Source: Spirochaeta sp.
GTDB lineage: Bacteria; Spirochaetota; Spirochaetia; DSM-2461
Assembly (NCBI GenBank): GCA_030635565.1
Contig: DAOVYP010000176.1
Location: forward strand, 1 to 5,513
Reading direction: 5' to 3'
DNA length: 5,513 nucleotides
Part shown: positions 1 through 5,513 of the stretch, piece after piece
Layout of the letters: every line of letters begins with the position of its first letter
Numbering within the stretch: the first letter of the stretch is position 1
The notes under the pieces: generated by a model
What the model was told of the DNA's origin: nothing
Database searches by the model: none
What the model saw: the letters and a program-made list of their open reading frames with translations, nothing else
Translations under genes and position numbers: made by a program

Positions 1-2005
1 GGTCGGCTCCTTTTCTGGCGGAGTAATCACCGCCACCCAGCTCATCGGACTTGATGAGGTCCATCAGTTCTTCGCGCTCAATCATTTCCTTGTCCATAAG
101 CCTGGTGGTGATGGCCTCAAGCAGACCGCGATGCTTGGTCAGCAATTCCATAACCTGTTGGTAACGCTCCGTCATGATACGGCTGATTTCTTCATCGATG
201 TAGCGCTGAGTGTCTTCCGAGTATTCCCGGCCCTGATAATATTGCTGTTCCGCTCCCAGGTACCCTCCGCCGCGCCGGTCCAGGGAGACATTGGTGAATC
301 GCTCACTCATTCCGAGCCGGGTAATCATGGAACGGGCGATATCGGTGGCCTGCATGATGTCGTTCCCCGCACCGGTGGATACAGTTCCGTAGATGATTTC
401 CTCTGCGGCACGACCGCCCAGGGCCACATCAATACGGCCGATAAGCTCCTCTCTGGTCTGGAACGATCGCTCTTCCTCGGGTACAGGCAGCATGTATCCC
501 ATGATGCCGTATCCTCGGGGTACAATGGTGATTTTCTTCACCAGAGGCTGGTCCGGCGTAAATACATTCACCAGGGCATGACCGGTTTCATGGTAAGCGG
601 TGACTTCACGTTCATGGGGGTTGAGCAGTTTGTTCTTTTTCTGAAGACCGATGGCGGCTTTCTCAATGGCCTCGAAGAAATCCTCCCTGGTCACCTTCTT
701 ATGTCCGAAACGAACAGCGAGCAGGGCGGCTTCATTGACGATATTGGCGAGATCGGCACCGGCCAGTCCCGCGGTCGCCTTGGCCAATTCGGACAGGTCT
801 ATGTCTTTCTCCAGTTTCACATCGGCCGAGTGAATACGGAGTATGGCTTCGCGACCGATCTGGTCAGGCTTGTCCACCACCACCTGTCTGTCGAAGCGGC
901 CGGGGCGCAGGAGTGCGGGATCCAGAACCTCCGGACGGTTGGTGGCCGCCAGGATGATGACGCCGCTTGTTGAATCGAATCCGTCCATCTCCACCAGGAG
1001 CTGATTCAGCGTCTGTTCCCTCTCATCGTTCGTCGAAAGAGTACCGGCCCGGCTCTTGCCGATGGCATCCAGTTCATCGATGAAGACAATACACGGAGCT
1101 TTATCCCTGGCCTGTTTGAACAGGTCTCTTACCCTGGCGGCACCGACGCCGACGAACATTTCGACGAAATCCGCACCTGACATCCGGAAGAACGTCACAT
1201 CCGCCTCACCGGCTACGGCTCGGGCAAGGAGGGTTTTACCTGTACCGGGAGCTCCTACCAGGAGGGCGCCTTTGGGAATCCTTCCGCCGATATTCGTATA
1301 CTTTGCGGGGCTTTTCAGGAAGTCGACGATTTCCACAAGTTCATCTTTGGCCTCATCGCAACCGGCAACATCCTTGAATCGGGTCTGCAGGTCGTTCTCG
1401 GCAACGATTTTGGCGTTGTTCTGACCGAAACTCATCACGTTGGAGCCGCCCAGACCGCCCATGCGTTTCAGTATGTATCGCCAGATAAACAGCATGAGTG
1501 CAATCGGGATGATCATGCGGATGATAATATCCAACAGATAATTATTCGATTCAGGGATGGCTTTGTAGACAATACCCGCCTCATCCATCAACGGAAGAAG
1601 AGTCGGATCATCGTCGATGCGTTCGGTTTTCCAGGAAATCAGGTTGCCGCTTTCCGATCCGAAGACGCCCTGAAGTAATGCCGGAACGGTATTTGATTCC
1701 GCCGGGTTCTGCTGAATAAAAGAATAACCGATCAGGGAAGAACCGGAGTAATGTACTTCTCTAATTGCTCCGTCGGCAATAAGTGCCTTGAAATCGCTGT
1801 ATGGGATGGATTGATCGTTTCCTTTGAACATGAACATGTTCAGAATGCTGATCAGCATAACCGCAAGAAGCAGATACCACATGGAGAAACGGAATTTTCC
1901 ACCTTTAAAAGGGTTCCTGCCGCTTTCCTCGCCTTTCTTTTTTGCTTTTTTCAACAACTCACGCCAGTCGTTGTTATCGTCATCTTTACGTTGTTCTTCG
2001 CCCAT
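1..2005 (-). CDS. ftsH: ATP-dependent zinc metalloprotease FtsH (C-terminal end outside window)
   Basis: Membrane-anchored AAA+ protease that unfolds and degrades misfolded membrane proteins and short-lived cytosolic regulators; it acts as a hexamer on the cytoplasmic face of the inner membrane. The 668 codons in the window show, in order: a charged cytoplasmic leader (1-41), a first membrane helix (about 42-60), an extracytoplasmic domain (about 61-156), a second helix (about 157-175), and the AAA+ module with Walker A GAPGTGKT (251-258), pore motif around F284-V-G, Walker B IVFIDELD (306-313) and arginine fingers in LLRPGRFDR (R367, R370). The protease domain has zinc motif HETGH (472-476) and the third ligand D549 in GAGND. 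All catalytic residues are present. The ATG at 2005 is the first in-frame start after a TGA at 2030-2032 and follows an AGAGGA site. The reading frame is still open at position 1. At 668 residues it already exceeds the 610-650 typical of the family, mostly through the longer N-terminal part, so probably little is missing. It is transcribed divergently from the adenosyltransferase gene. Confidence 0.97.
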   Translation of the reverse strand, partial: MGEEQRKDDDNNDWRELLKKAKKKGEESGRNPFKGGKFRFSMWYLLLAVMLISILNMFMFKGNDQSIPYSDFKALIADGAIREVHYSGSSLIGYSFIQQNPAESNTVPALLQGVFGSESGNLISWKTERIDDDPTLLPLMDEAGIVYKAIPESNNYLLDIIIRMIIPIALMLFIWRYILKRMGGLGGSNVMSFGQNNAKIVAENDLQTRFKDVAGCDEAKDELVEIVDFLKSPAKYTNIGGRIPKGALLVGAPGTGKTLLARAVAGEADVTFFRMSGADFVEMFVGVGAARVRDLFKQARDKAPCIVFIDELDAIGKSRAGTLSTNDEREQTLNQLLVEMDGFDSTSGVIILAATNRPEVLDPALLRPGRFDRQVVVDKPDQIGREAILRIHSADVKLEKDIDLSELAKATAGLAGADLANIVNEAALLAVRFGHKKVTREDFFEAIEKAAIGLQKKNKLLNPHEREVTAYHETGHALVNVFTPDQPLVKKITIVPRGYGIMGYMLPVPEEERSFQTREELIGRIDVALGGRAAEEIIYGTVSTGAGNDIMQATDIARSMITRLGMSERFTNVSLDRRGGGYLGAEQQYYQGREYSEDTQRYIDEEISRIMTERYQQVMELLTKHRGLLEAITTRLMDKEMIEREELMDLIKSDELGGGDYSARKGAD

Positions 2006-2009
2006 CTTT

Positions 2010-2015
2010 TCCTCT
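2010..2015 (-). promoter_or_regulatory. ftsH ribosome binding site
   Basis: On the minus strand the bases read AGAGGA, followed by AAAG and then the ATG at 2005. It is a good match to the anti-Shine-Dalgarno with a short spacer (4 bases from the A, 5 from GAGG). It supports the chosen ftsH start, as does the in-frame stop 24 bases upstream of the ATG. Confidence 0.7.
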
Positions 2016-2020
2016 GTTTC

Positions 2021-2040
2021 GGTCCCGGGTCACCGGAACC
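2021..2040 (-). other. Stem-loop in the ftsH mRNA leader
   Basis: Read on the minus strand this is an 8-bp stem, GGTTCCGG against CCGGGACC, closed by the four-base loop TGAC. All eight positions pair in the ftsH-sense RNA if one G-U wobble is allowed; in the opposite RNA the same position is a C-A mismatch, so the structure is better in the ftsH transcript. It ends five bases before the AGAGGA ribosome binding site. No run of U follows it, so it does not look like a terminator. Its function is not known from sequence; a 5' stabilising hairpin or a translation-modulating element are both possible. Confidence 0.45.
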
Positions 2041-2129
2041 ATGTCTTTAACATAAACAATTCGGGCCCTGAGGGGAAATTCATATTCGAAGCCCACCGTA
2101 TTCAGGTAAATCTGTCTCGATTTATTGTC

Positions 2130-2135
2130 TATACT
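2130..2135 (+). promoter_or_regulatory. Candidate -10 element TATACT for the adenosyltransferase gene
   Basis: TATACT differs from the sigma-70 consensus TATAAT at one position. It ends seven bases before the ATG at 2143, so a normal start of transcription would fall on or within a base of the start codon, giving a leaderless mRNA. No convincing -35 is visible at a 16-18 bp spacing (TAAATC at 2107-2112 is a poor match). The lack of a Shine-Dalgarno sequence before the ATG fits the leaderless idea but does not prove it. Confidence 0.4.
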
Positions 2136-2142
2136 TGGACCT

Positions 2143-2685
2143 ATGATCGAATTCGATAAAATCACCACCCGCGGCGGCGATACCGGCGAAACAAGCCTGG
2201 CCGACGGATCCCGGCGTCCAAAAGACGATCTGCTGATTGATGTCCTCGGGGAAGTGGACGAACTGCATGCAGCCCTGGGCTTACTCAAGGCGGCCTTGTC
2301 CACAACCATCGAAAGGGATGAAATCGATTGGATGGAACGCTGCCTCCTCAGAATCGGCGGCATGCTGGCCGTGCCCCCCTCCCACCCGGCCTATGAGAAA
2401 CTGGATCAAATCGGAGATGCGGATATAGAAAAACTTGAAGCGTGGCAGAGGGAACTCATGGATAAAGTCGATATGCCGCCTCTTTTCATCACCTGCGGCG
2501 AGAGTGAGTGCGGTGCCAGGGCCGACCTGGCCCGGACCGTATGCCGACGAGCCGAAAGGCGGCTGGTAAAACTGATCCGCGAGCGGGGCATGAGGGATCT
2601 GAGCGATGCTCAGAGATTCCTCAACCGCCTGTCGGACTGGCTTTTCGTCCGTGCCCGGGAATTGGACGTGAACGAAGGCTACTAA
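2143..2685 (+). CDS. pduO: PduO-type ATP:cob(I)alamin adenosyltransferase
   Basis: Transfers the adenosyl group of ATP to cob(I)alamin, making adenosylcobalamin (coenzyme B12) in the cytosol; the family forms trimers of five-helix bundles with active sites between subunits. The 180-residue protein is a complete single domain. It has the N-terminal ATP loop TRGGDTGETSL (9-19) with K27, the VDELHAALG helix (38-46; D39 is the salt-bridge aspartate), F115, the RTVCRRAER helix (131-139) and FLNRLSDWLF (159-168). R131, R135, R136 and E138 match human MMAB residues R186, R190, R191 and E193, where disease mutations are known, so activity is expected. The usual PGG after the phenylalanine is CGE here. 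ATG 2143 is preferred because the family's motif starts a few residues later; an in-frame TTG at 2125 would add six residues. Neither has a clear ribosome binding site. No B12-dependent enzyme or corrinoid gene is adjacent. The symbol reflects the family, not a propanediol operon. Confidence 0.93.
   Translation: MIEFDKITTRGGDTGETSLADGSRRPKDDLLIDVLGEVDELHAALGLLKAALSTTIERDEIDWMERCLLRIGGMLAVPPSHPAYEKLDQIGDADIEKLEAWQRELMDKVDMPPLFITCGESECGARADLARTVCRRAERRLVKLIRERGMRDLSDAQRFLNRLSDWLFVRARELDVNEGY
2146..2157. repeat. 12-bp perfect palindrome at the start of the adenosyltransferase gene
   Basis: ATCGAATTCGAT reads the same on both strands and occupies codons 2-5, directly after the ATG and just downstream of the candidate -10 element. 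It has the symmetry and position of a small repressor operator, but it is also coding sequence (Ile-Glu-Phe-Asp) and a chance palindrome is quite possible. I see no second copy in the intergenic region. Confidence 0.3.
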
Positions 2686-4223
2686 GGCATCTCGGGTTTC
2701 ACTCCGTTCTCACCCATCATCTCTCTTCGGTTGAGGGCATTGATATAGGCCAGAGCCGATGCTTCGATGATATCTGTCGACGAAGCCTTGCCGTCGACAA
2801 GAACACCGCCGAAGTTCACCTGGAGCTTTACCTGCCCCTGAGCGTCCTTGCCGCTTCCCACCGCCTGTATGACGTACTCGGTGAGACGGCCCGATGTACC
2901 GGTGCACTGATCGATTGACTTGAACACCGCGTCGATCGGCCCATCTCCCGCCTGGGTACCAAGACAGATCCCTTCGCCCTTCTTCATCTGAACCGTCGCC
3001 GAGGGTATGACTTTGTTTCCCGTCCAGGTCTGGAAGGTCTCAAGCCGCCAGCCGGCAGGAAGGTCACCCAGAACTTCCGACACAAGTGTAAAAAGATCCT
3101 CATCGTACACTTCTTTCTTCTTGTCGGCGATGACAATGAACTTCTTGTAGAGAGAGTCCATCTGATCGCCATGGAGGATGATGTTGTACTGCTCGAGCTT
3201 TTCTTTCAGAGCGTGTTTTCCTGAATGACGGCCCATCACCAGCGTCTCCCGGTTCCGGCCGATATGGTCCGGATTCATGATTTCATAGGTTTCCCTATGC
3301 TTGAGAACCCCGTCCTGATGAATACCGGACTCGTGGCTGAAGACATTATCACCGAATATCGGCTTGTTCCGGGGTGTCACCAGACCGGTGATATTCTGCA
3401 GTAATTTACTCGTGGGATAGAGATATTCCGACTTGACGTCAGTCTCCACATCCCAGATGTCTTTCCGGACCCTCAAGGACATCACCAGCTCTTCAAGAGC
3501 GGCATTTCCGGCCCTCTCCCCGATACCGTTAAGGGTGACTTCCACCTGATCCGCACCGGCTCGAACCGCCGCCAGGGAATTGGCCAGGGCAAGACCGAGG
3601 TCGTTATGGCAGTGGGCGGAAAGCATGACTGTATCTCCCAGCTCGGGAATGGCTTTCTTGAGACGCGCCATCTGATCACCATACTCATCAGGCATGGCGT
3701 ATCCGACCGTGTCGGGGATATTCAGTGTGTTCGCTCCGGCAGCCACCGCCGCTTTCAAGGCTTTTACCATGAAGCCCCATTCAGATCTGGACGCATCCTC
3801 GGGAGAGAACTCAATCAGGTCGAAGCCCTGTTCCCGGGCGTAACCGACATGTTCGCTGATGGAAGAGAGCACTTCATTCTCACTCATCCGCAGCTTGTGC
3901 TTCATGTGAAGAGGGCTGGTTGCAATGAACACATGAATCATTTTATTGGAACAATCGGCCAGGGAGTCACGGACGGCGTCGATGTCAATCTTCTTGCACC
4001 GGGCCAGTCCCACGACAGTGGCGTTTTTTACCGCAGCTCCGATTCTTTTCACGGCATCGAACTGGACAGGGGAGGAAACGGGGAATCCCGCTTCGATCCG
4101 GTTCACCCCCAGCCTGTCGATGGCTTCGGCCATTTCAATTTTCTGTTCTACCGTCATGGAGGCACCGGGTGACTGTTCGCCGTCCCGAAGCGTCGTATCA
4201 AAAATAGTGATTTTCCTAGTCAT
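2682..4223 (-). CDS. leuA: 2-isopropylmalate synthase
   Basis: Condenses acetyl-CoA with 2-oxoisovalerate to 2-isopropylmalate, the first committed step of leucine synthesis; cytosolic and metal dependent. The 513-residue protein has the normal bacterial length. The catalytic barrel begins at once with FDTTLRDGEQSPG (8-20; R13 and D14 catalytic/metal), then SPEDASRS (140-147), the metal-binding SAHCHNDLGLALANS (202-216; H204, H206), NGIGERAGNAALEE (232-245; N240) and the linker motif FSHESGIHQDG (295-305). The C-terminal portion (about 375-505) is the LeuA allosteric domain, so leucine feedback inhibition is likely. ATG 4223 is chosen because GAGGA lies 8 bases upstream; an in-frame ATG at 4238 would add MRKKK but has a poor ribosome site. 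The start overlaps the end of cimA, implying translational coupling in one operon. The stop codon overlaps that of the convergent adenosyltransferase gene. Paralogues such as homocitrate synthase are less likely given the length and the intact LeuA C-terminal domain. Confidence 0.95.
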   Translation of the reverse strand: MTRKITIFDTTLRDGEQSPGASMTVEQKIEMAEAIDRLGVNRIEAGFPVSSPVQFDAVKRIGAAVKNATVVGLARCKKIDIDAVRDSLADCSNKMIHVFIATSPLHMKHKLRMSENEVLSSISEHVGYAREQGFDLIEFSPEDASRSEWGFMVKALKAAVAAGANTLNIPDTVGYAMPDEYGDQMARLKKAIPELGDTVMLSAHCHNDLGLALANSLAAVRAGADQVEVTLNGIGERAGNAALEELVMSLRVRKDIWDVETDVKSEYLYPTSKLLQNITGLVTPRNKPIFGDNVFSHESGIHQDGVLKHRETYEIMNPDHIGRNRETLVMGRHSGKHALKEKLEQYNIILHGDQMDSLYKKFIVIADKKKEVYDEDLFTLVSEVLGDLPAGWRLETFQTWTGNKVIPSATVQMKKGEGICLGTQAGDGPIDAVFKSIDQCTGTSGRLTEYVIQAVGSGKDAQGQVKLQVNFGGVLVDGKASSTDIIEASALAYINALNRREMMGENGVKPEMP

Positions 4224-5513
4224 TTTTTTCTTCCTCATCTTTCTTGAGTTTGTATTCCAGGGATTCCACCAAAGCCCTCCACGAGGCTTCGATGATATTT
4301 ACCGAGACACCTACAGTACCCCAATGCCGTTTCCCGTCACTGCAGGTTATCAGTACCCGGGTGATCGCGTTGCTTCCGGCTTCCTCATTCAGGATACGAA
4401 CCTTGTAGTCTGTCAGACGGATTCCTGAAATGTTGGGATAAAATGTTTCCAGAGCCCTGTGTAGAGCCCGGTCCATGGCTTCCACCGGACCGGCACCCTC
4501 TCCAACGGTATGTTCGAAGGGAGACTTGTGTCCCCCATCGCCCGCTACGGATTCGGGAACCGAAACCTTGATAGTCGCCTCGGACCAGATTTCCCCTTTT
4601 TCGTTCTCCCAGGAATGCACCCGGAAACCATGAACCGTAAAGAACTCCCTGCGCTTGCCGGTGAGTTCATCGGTGAGCAGCTCAAAAGATGCATCCGCAC
4701 CTTCAAAATGATAGCCTTCCGCTTCGAGTTCCTTTACTTTGGCCACGATGGTTCTGGCATGGGCATCTTCCACTTTCATGCCCAGCTCGCTTGCCTTCTG
4801 AAGTATGTTCGATTTTCCAGCCTGATCGCTGATTGGGATATAGCGCTGATTCCCGACCCTGTCAGGCGGAAGATGCTCATAGAGTTTCGGATTTTTCCGG
4901 ATGGCCGAAACGTGGATTCCGCCCTTGTGGGTGAATGCCCTCTCACCCACATAAGGAAGGCTTTCCTGGTGAGGTTTGTTGGACAGTTCGGATACCAGAC
5001 GGCTGAGCTGTGTGAGTTTGGCAATGTTTTTCTCTTGAAGGGTTTCATATCCCAATTTGATGCTTAAGGTAGGAATCACACTGCAGAGATTGGCATTTCC
5101 GCAGCGCTCTCCCAGGCCGTTGACGGTACCCTGAACCATCTTTGCGCCCAATTCAACGGCAACGAGGGTATTGGCCAGGGACAGGTCACCATCATCGTGG
5201 GTATGAATGCCGATGGGCTTGTCCACAGCTTCGATTGCGGCCAACGTGGCGATCCGGATATCTTCCGGCAGGGCGCCGCCATTCGTATCGCAAAGGACAA
5301 TCCAGTCGGACCCGGCATCGGCAGCGGCTTTGAGAGTTTTAATCGCATATTCCGGATTGGTTTTGTAACCGTCGAAGTAATGCTCGGCATCGTACACGAC
5401 TTCTTCTCCACGGGGCTTGAGATATTCTATGGTTGAGTAAATCATGCTCAGGTTTTCCTCGGGTGTTGTAACGAGGGATTCGGAAACGTGCATATCCCAG
5501 CTTTTTCCGAATA
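4216..5513 (-). CDS. cimA: (R)-citramalate synthase (N-terminal part outside window)
   Basis: Condenses pyruvate and acetyl-CoA to (R)-citramalate, entering isoleucine synthesis through 2-oxobutyrate without threonine; cytosolic. About 431 residues are visible and the frame is open at the right edge. Its first visible residues, FGKSWDMHV, are typical of the CimA subgroup of the LeuA/homocitrate synthase family, so the methionine at 5493 is internal and roughly 100 residues, including the DTTLRDG motif, lie beyond. Numbering from that methionine, LCDTNGG (67-73), HTHDDGDLSLAN (97-108), NGLGERCGNANL (125-136; N133 metal ligand) and FTHKGGIHVSAI (187-198) are present. The C-terminal regulatory domain runs from about 290 to 412, followed by a charged Lys/Glu tail. 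The HxHND metal motif is HTHDD here. It lies directly upstream of leuA with overlapping ends. A distant possibility is another LeuA-like synthase, but the motif set and the pairing with a full leuA favour CimA. Confidence 0.92.
   Translation of the reverse strand, partial: FGKSWDMHVSESLVTTPEENLSMIYSTIEYLKPRGEEVVYDAEHYFDGYKTNPEYAIKTLKAAADAGSDWIVLCDTNGGALPEDIRIATLAAIEAVDKPIGIHTHDDGDLSLANTLVAVELGAKMVQGTVNGLGERCGNANLCSVIPTLSIKLGYETLQEKNIAKLTQLSRLVSELSNKPHQESLPYVGERAFTHKGGIHVSAIRKNPKLYEHLPPDRVGNQRYIPISDQAGKSNILQKASELGMKVEDAHARTIVAKVKELEAEGYHFEGADASFELLTDELTGKRREFFTVHGFRVHSWENEKGEIWSEATIKVSVPESVAGDGGHKSPFEHTVGEGAGPVEAMDRALHRALETFYPNISGIRLTDYKVRILNEEAGSNAITRVLITCSDGKRHWGTVGVSVNIIEASWRALVESLEYKLKKDEEEKND
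4232..4236 (-). promoter_or_regulatory. leuA ribosome binding site inside the cimA 3' end
   Basis: The minus strand reads GAGGA, then eight bases, then the ATG at 4223. The site is made from the codons of the acidic tail of CimA (Asp-Glu-Glu), so ribosomes finishing cimA pass over it. It decides the leuA start in favour of 4223 over 4238, since the G of the 4238 ATG is itself the first base of this GAGGA. Confidence 0.6.

Larger units (their letters stand above)
2006..2142. promoter_or_regulatory. Divergent intergenic promoter region, ftsH / adenosyltransferase gene
   Basis: This 137-bp gap separates two outward-facing genes and must carry the start signals for both unless transcription enters from elsewhere. 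Toward ftsH, the minus strand has a possible -10 element TATGTT at 2049-2054, with only a weak -35 (TTCCCC at 2072-2077, 17-bp spacer). If used, it would start the RNA near 2042, putting the 2021-2040 stem-loop at its extreme 5' end. Toward the adenosyltransferase gene, TATACT lies at 2130-2135. The gap is too short for a complete cobalamin riboswitch (roughly 200 nt), and I see none of its conserved core, so B12 control by that route is not supported. Confidence 0.4.

Noticed and set aside
131..973. Long plus-strand open reading frame (280 codons) across the ftsH region
   Set aside because: It is the antisense of the FtsH ATPase and protease domains, whose conserved motifs are all on the minus strand. 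The plus-strand translation shows no recognisable domain.
2006..2142. Cobalamin riboswitch upstream of the adenosyltransferase gene
   Set aside because: A B12-related gene made this worth checking, but the gap is only 137 bp and no conserved B12-box-like core or expression platform is visible.
1986..2363. Minus-strand open reading frame (125 codons) crossing the ftsH upstream region and the start of the adenosyltransferase gene
   Set aside because: It is out of frame with ftsH, antisense to the conserved N-terminus of the adenosyltransferase, overlaps the ftsH start, and resembles no family.
2775..2799. Inverted repeat TGTCGACG / CGTCGACA with a 9-base loop near the 3' end of leuA
   Set aside because: Considered as a terminator for transcription entering from the left, or as a leuA 3' element. 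It lies well inside the conserved LeuA C-terminal domain and has no U-run on either side, so it is most likely a coding coincidence.
3606..4172. Plus-strand open reading frame (188 codons) opposite leuA
   Set aside because: It is the complement of the conserved LeuA catalytic barrel. It lacks a recognisable family and its composition is that of a shadow frame.
4200..4240. T-box or leucine attenuator between cimA and leuA
   Set aside because: There is no intergenic space: the genes overlap, and no run of leucine or isoleucine codons in a leader peptide is present. Any such element would have to be upstream of cimA, outside the window.
4510..5067. Plus-strand open reading frame (185 codons) opposite cimA
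   Set aside because: It lies entirely antisense to CimA coding sequence with conserved motifs, and it has no family resemblance of its own.

Overview
This is an ordinary bacterial chromosomal segment of about 5.5 kb and moderate GC. Four protein genes fill almost all of it: a 5'-intact ftsH with its C-terminal end off the left edge (minus strand), a complete PduO-type cobalamin adenosyltransferase gene (plus strand), a complete leuA (minus strand), and a cimA whose first part lies off the right edge (minus strand). I see no rRNA, tRNA, CRISPR array, insertion sequence or phage-like sequence. The only non-coding gap is the 137 bp between ftsH and the adenosyltransferase gene.

Layout. Positions 1-2005 hold most of FtsH, the membrane-anchored ATP-dependent zinc protease, read leftwards. 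Positions 2006-2142 are a divergent promoter region: ftsH leaves to the left and the adenosyltransferase gene to the right. That gene (2143-2685) meets leuA tail to tail, and their stop codons overlap in the four bases CTAA. Further right, cimA (upstream) and leuA (downstream) form a translationally coupled pair whose reading frames overlap by at least 8 bp.

How the genes work together. CimA and LeuA are paralogous acyl-CoA condensing enzymes. CimA condenses pyruvate and acetyl-CoA to citramalate, the threonine-independent entry to 2-oxobutyrate and isoleucine. LeuA condenses 2-oxoisovalerate and acetyl-CoA to 2-isopropylmalate for leucine. Coupling them ties the entry steps of two branched-chain amino acid pathways together. 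The adenosyltransferase makes coenzyme B12 from cob(I)alamin and has no functional partner visible here. FtsH does membrane and cytosolic protein quality control and is a housekeeping neighbour.

Organism. The gene content fits a free-living bacterium that makes isoleucine by the citramalate route and uses adenosylcobalamin. The FtsH and CimA sequences feel closest to spirochaetes of the Spirochaeta type, but this is an impression from memory, not a search, and anaerobic deltaproteobacteria-like groups cannot be excluded.

I did not find a previously undescribed system. The points worth a second look are small: a possible leaderless transcript for the adenosyltransferase, an RNA hairpin just upstream of the ftsH ribosome binding site, the overlapping gene ends, and some family-motif departures.
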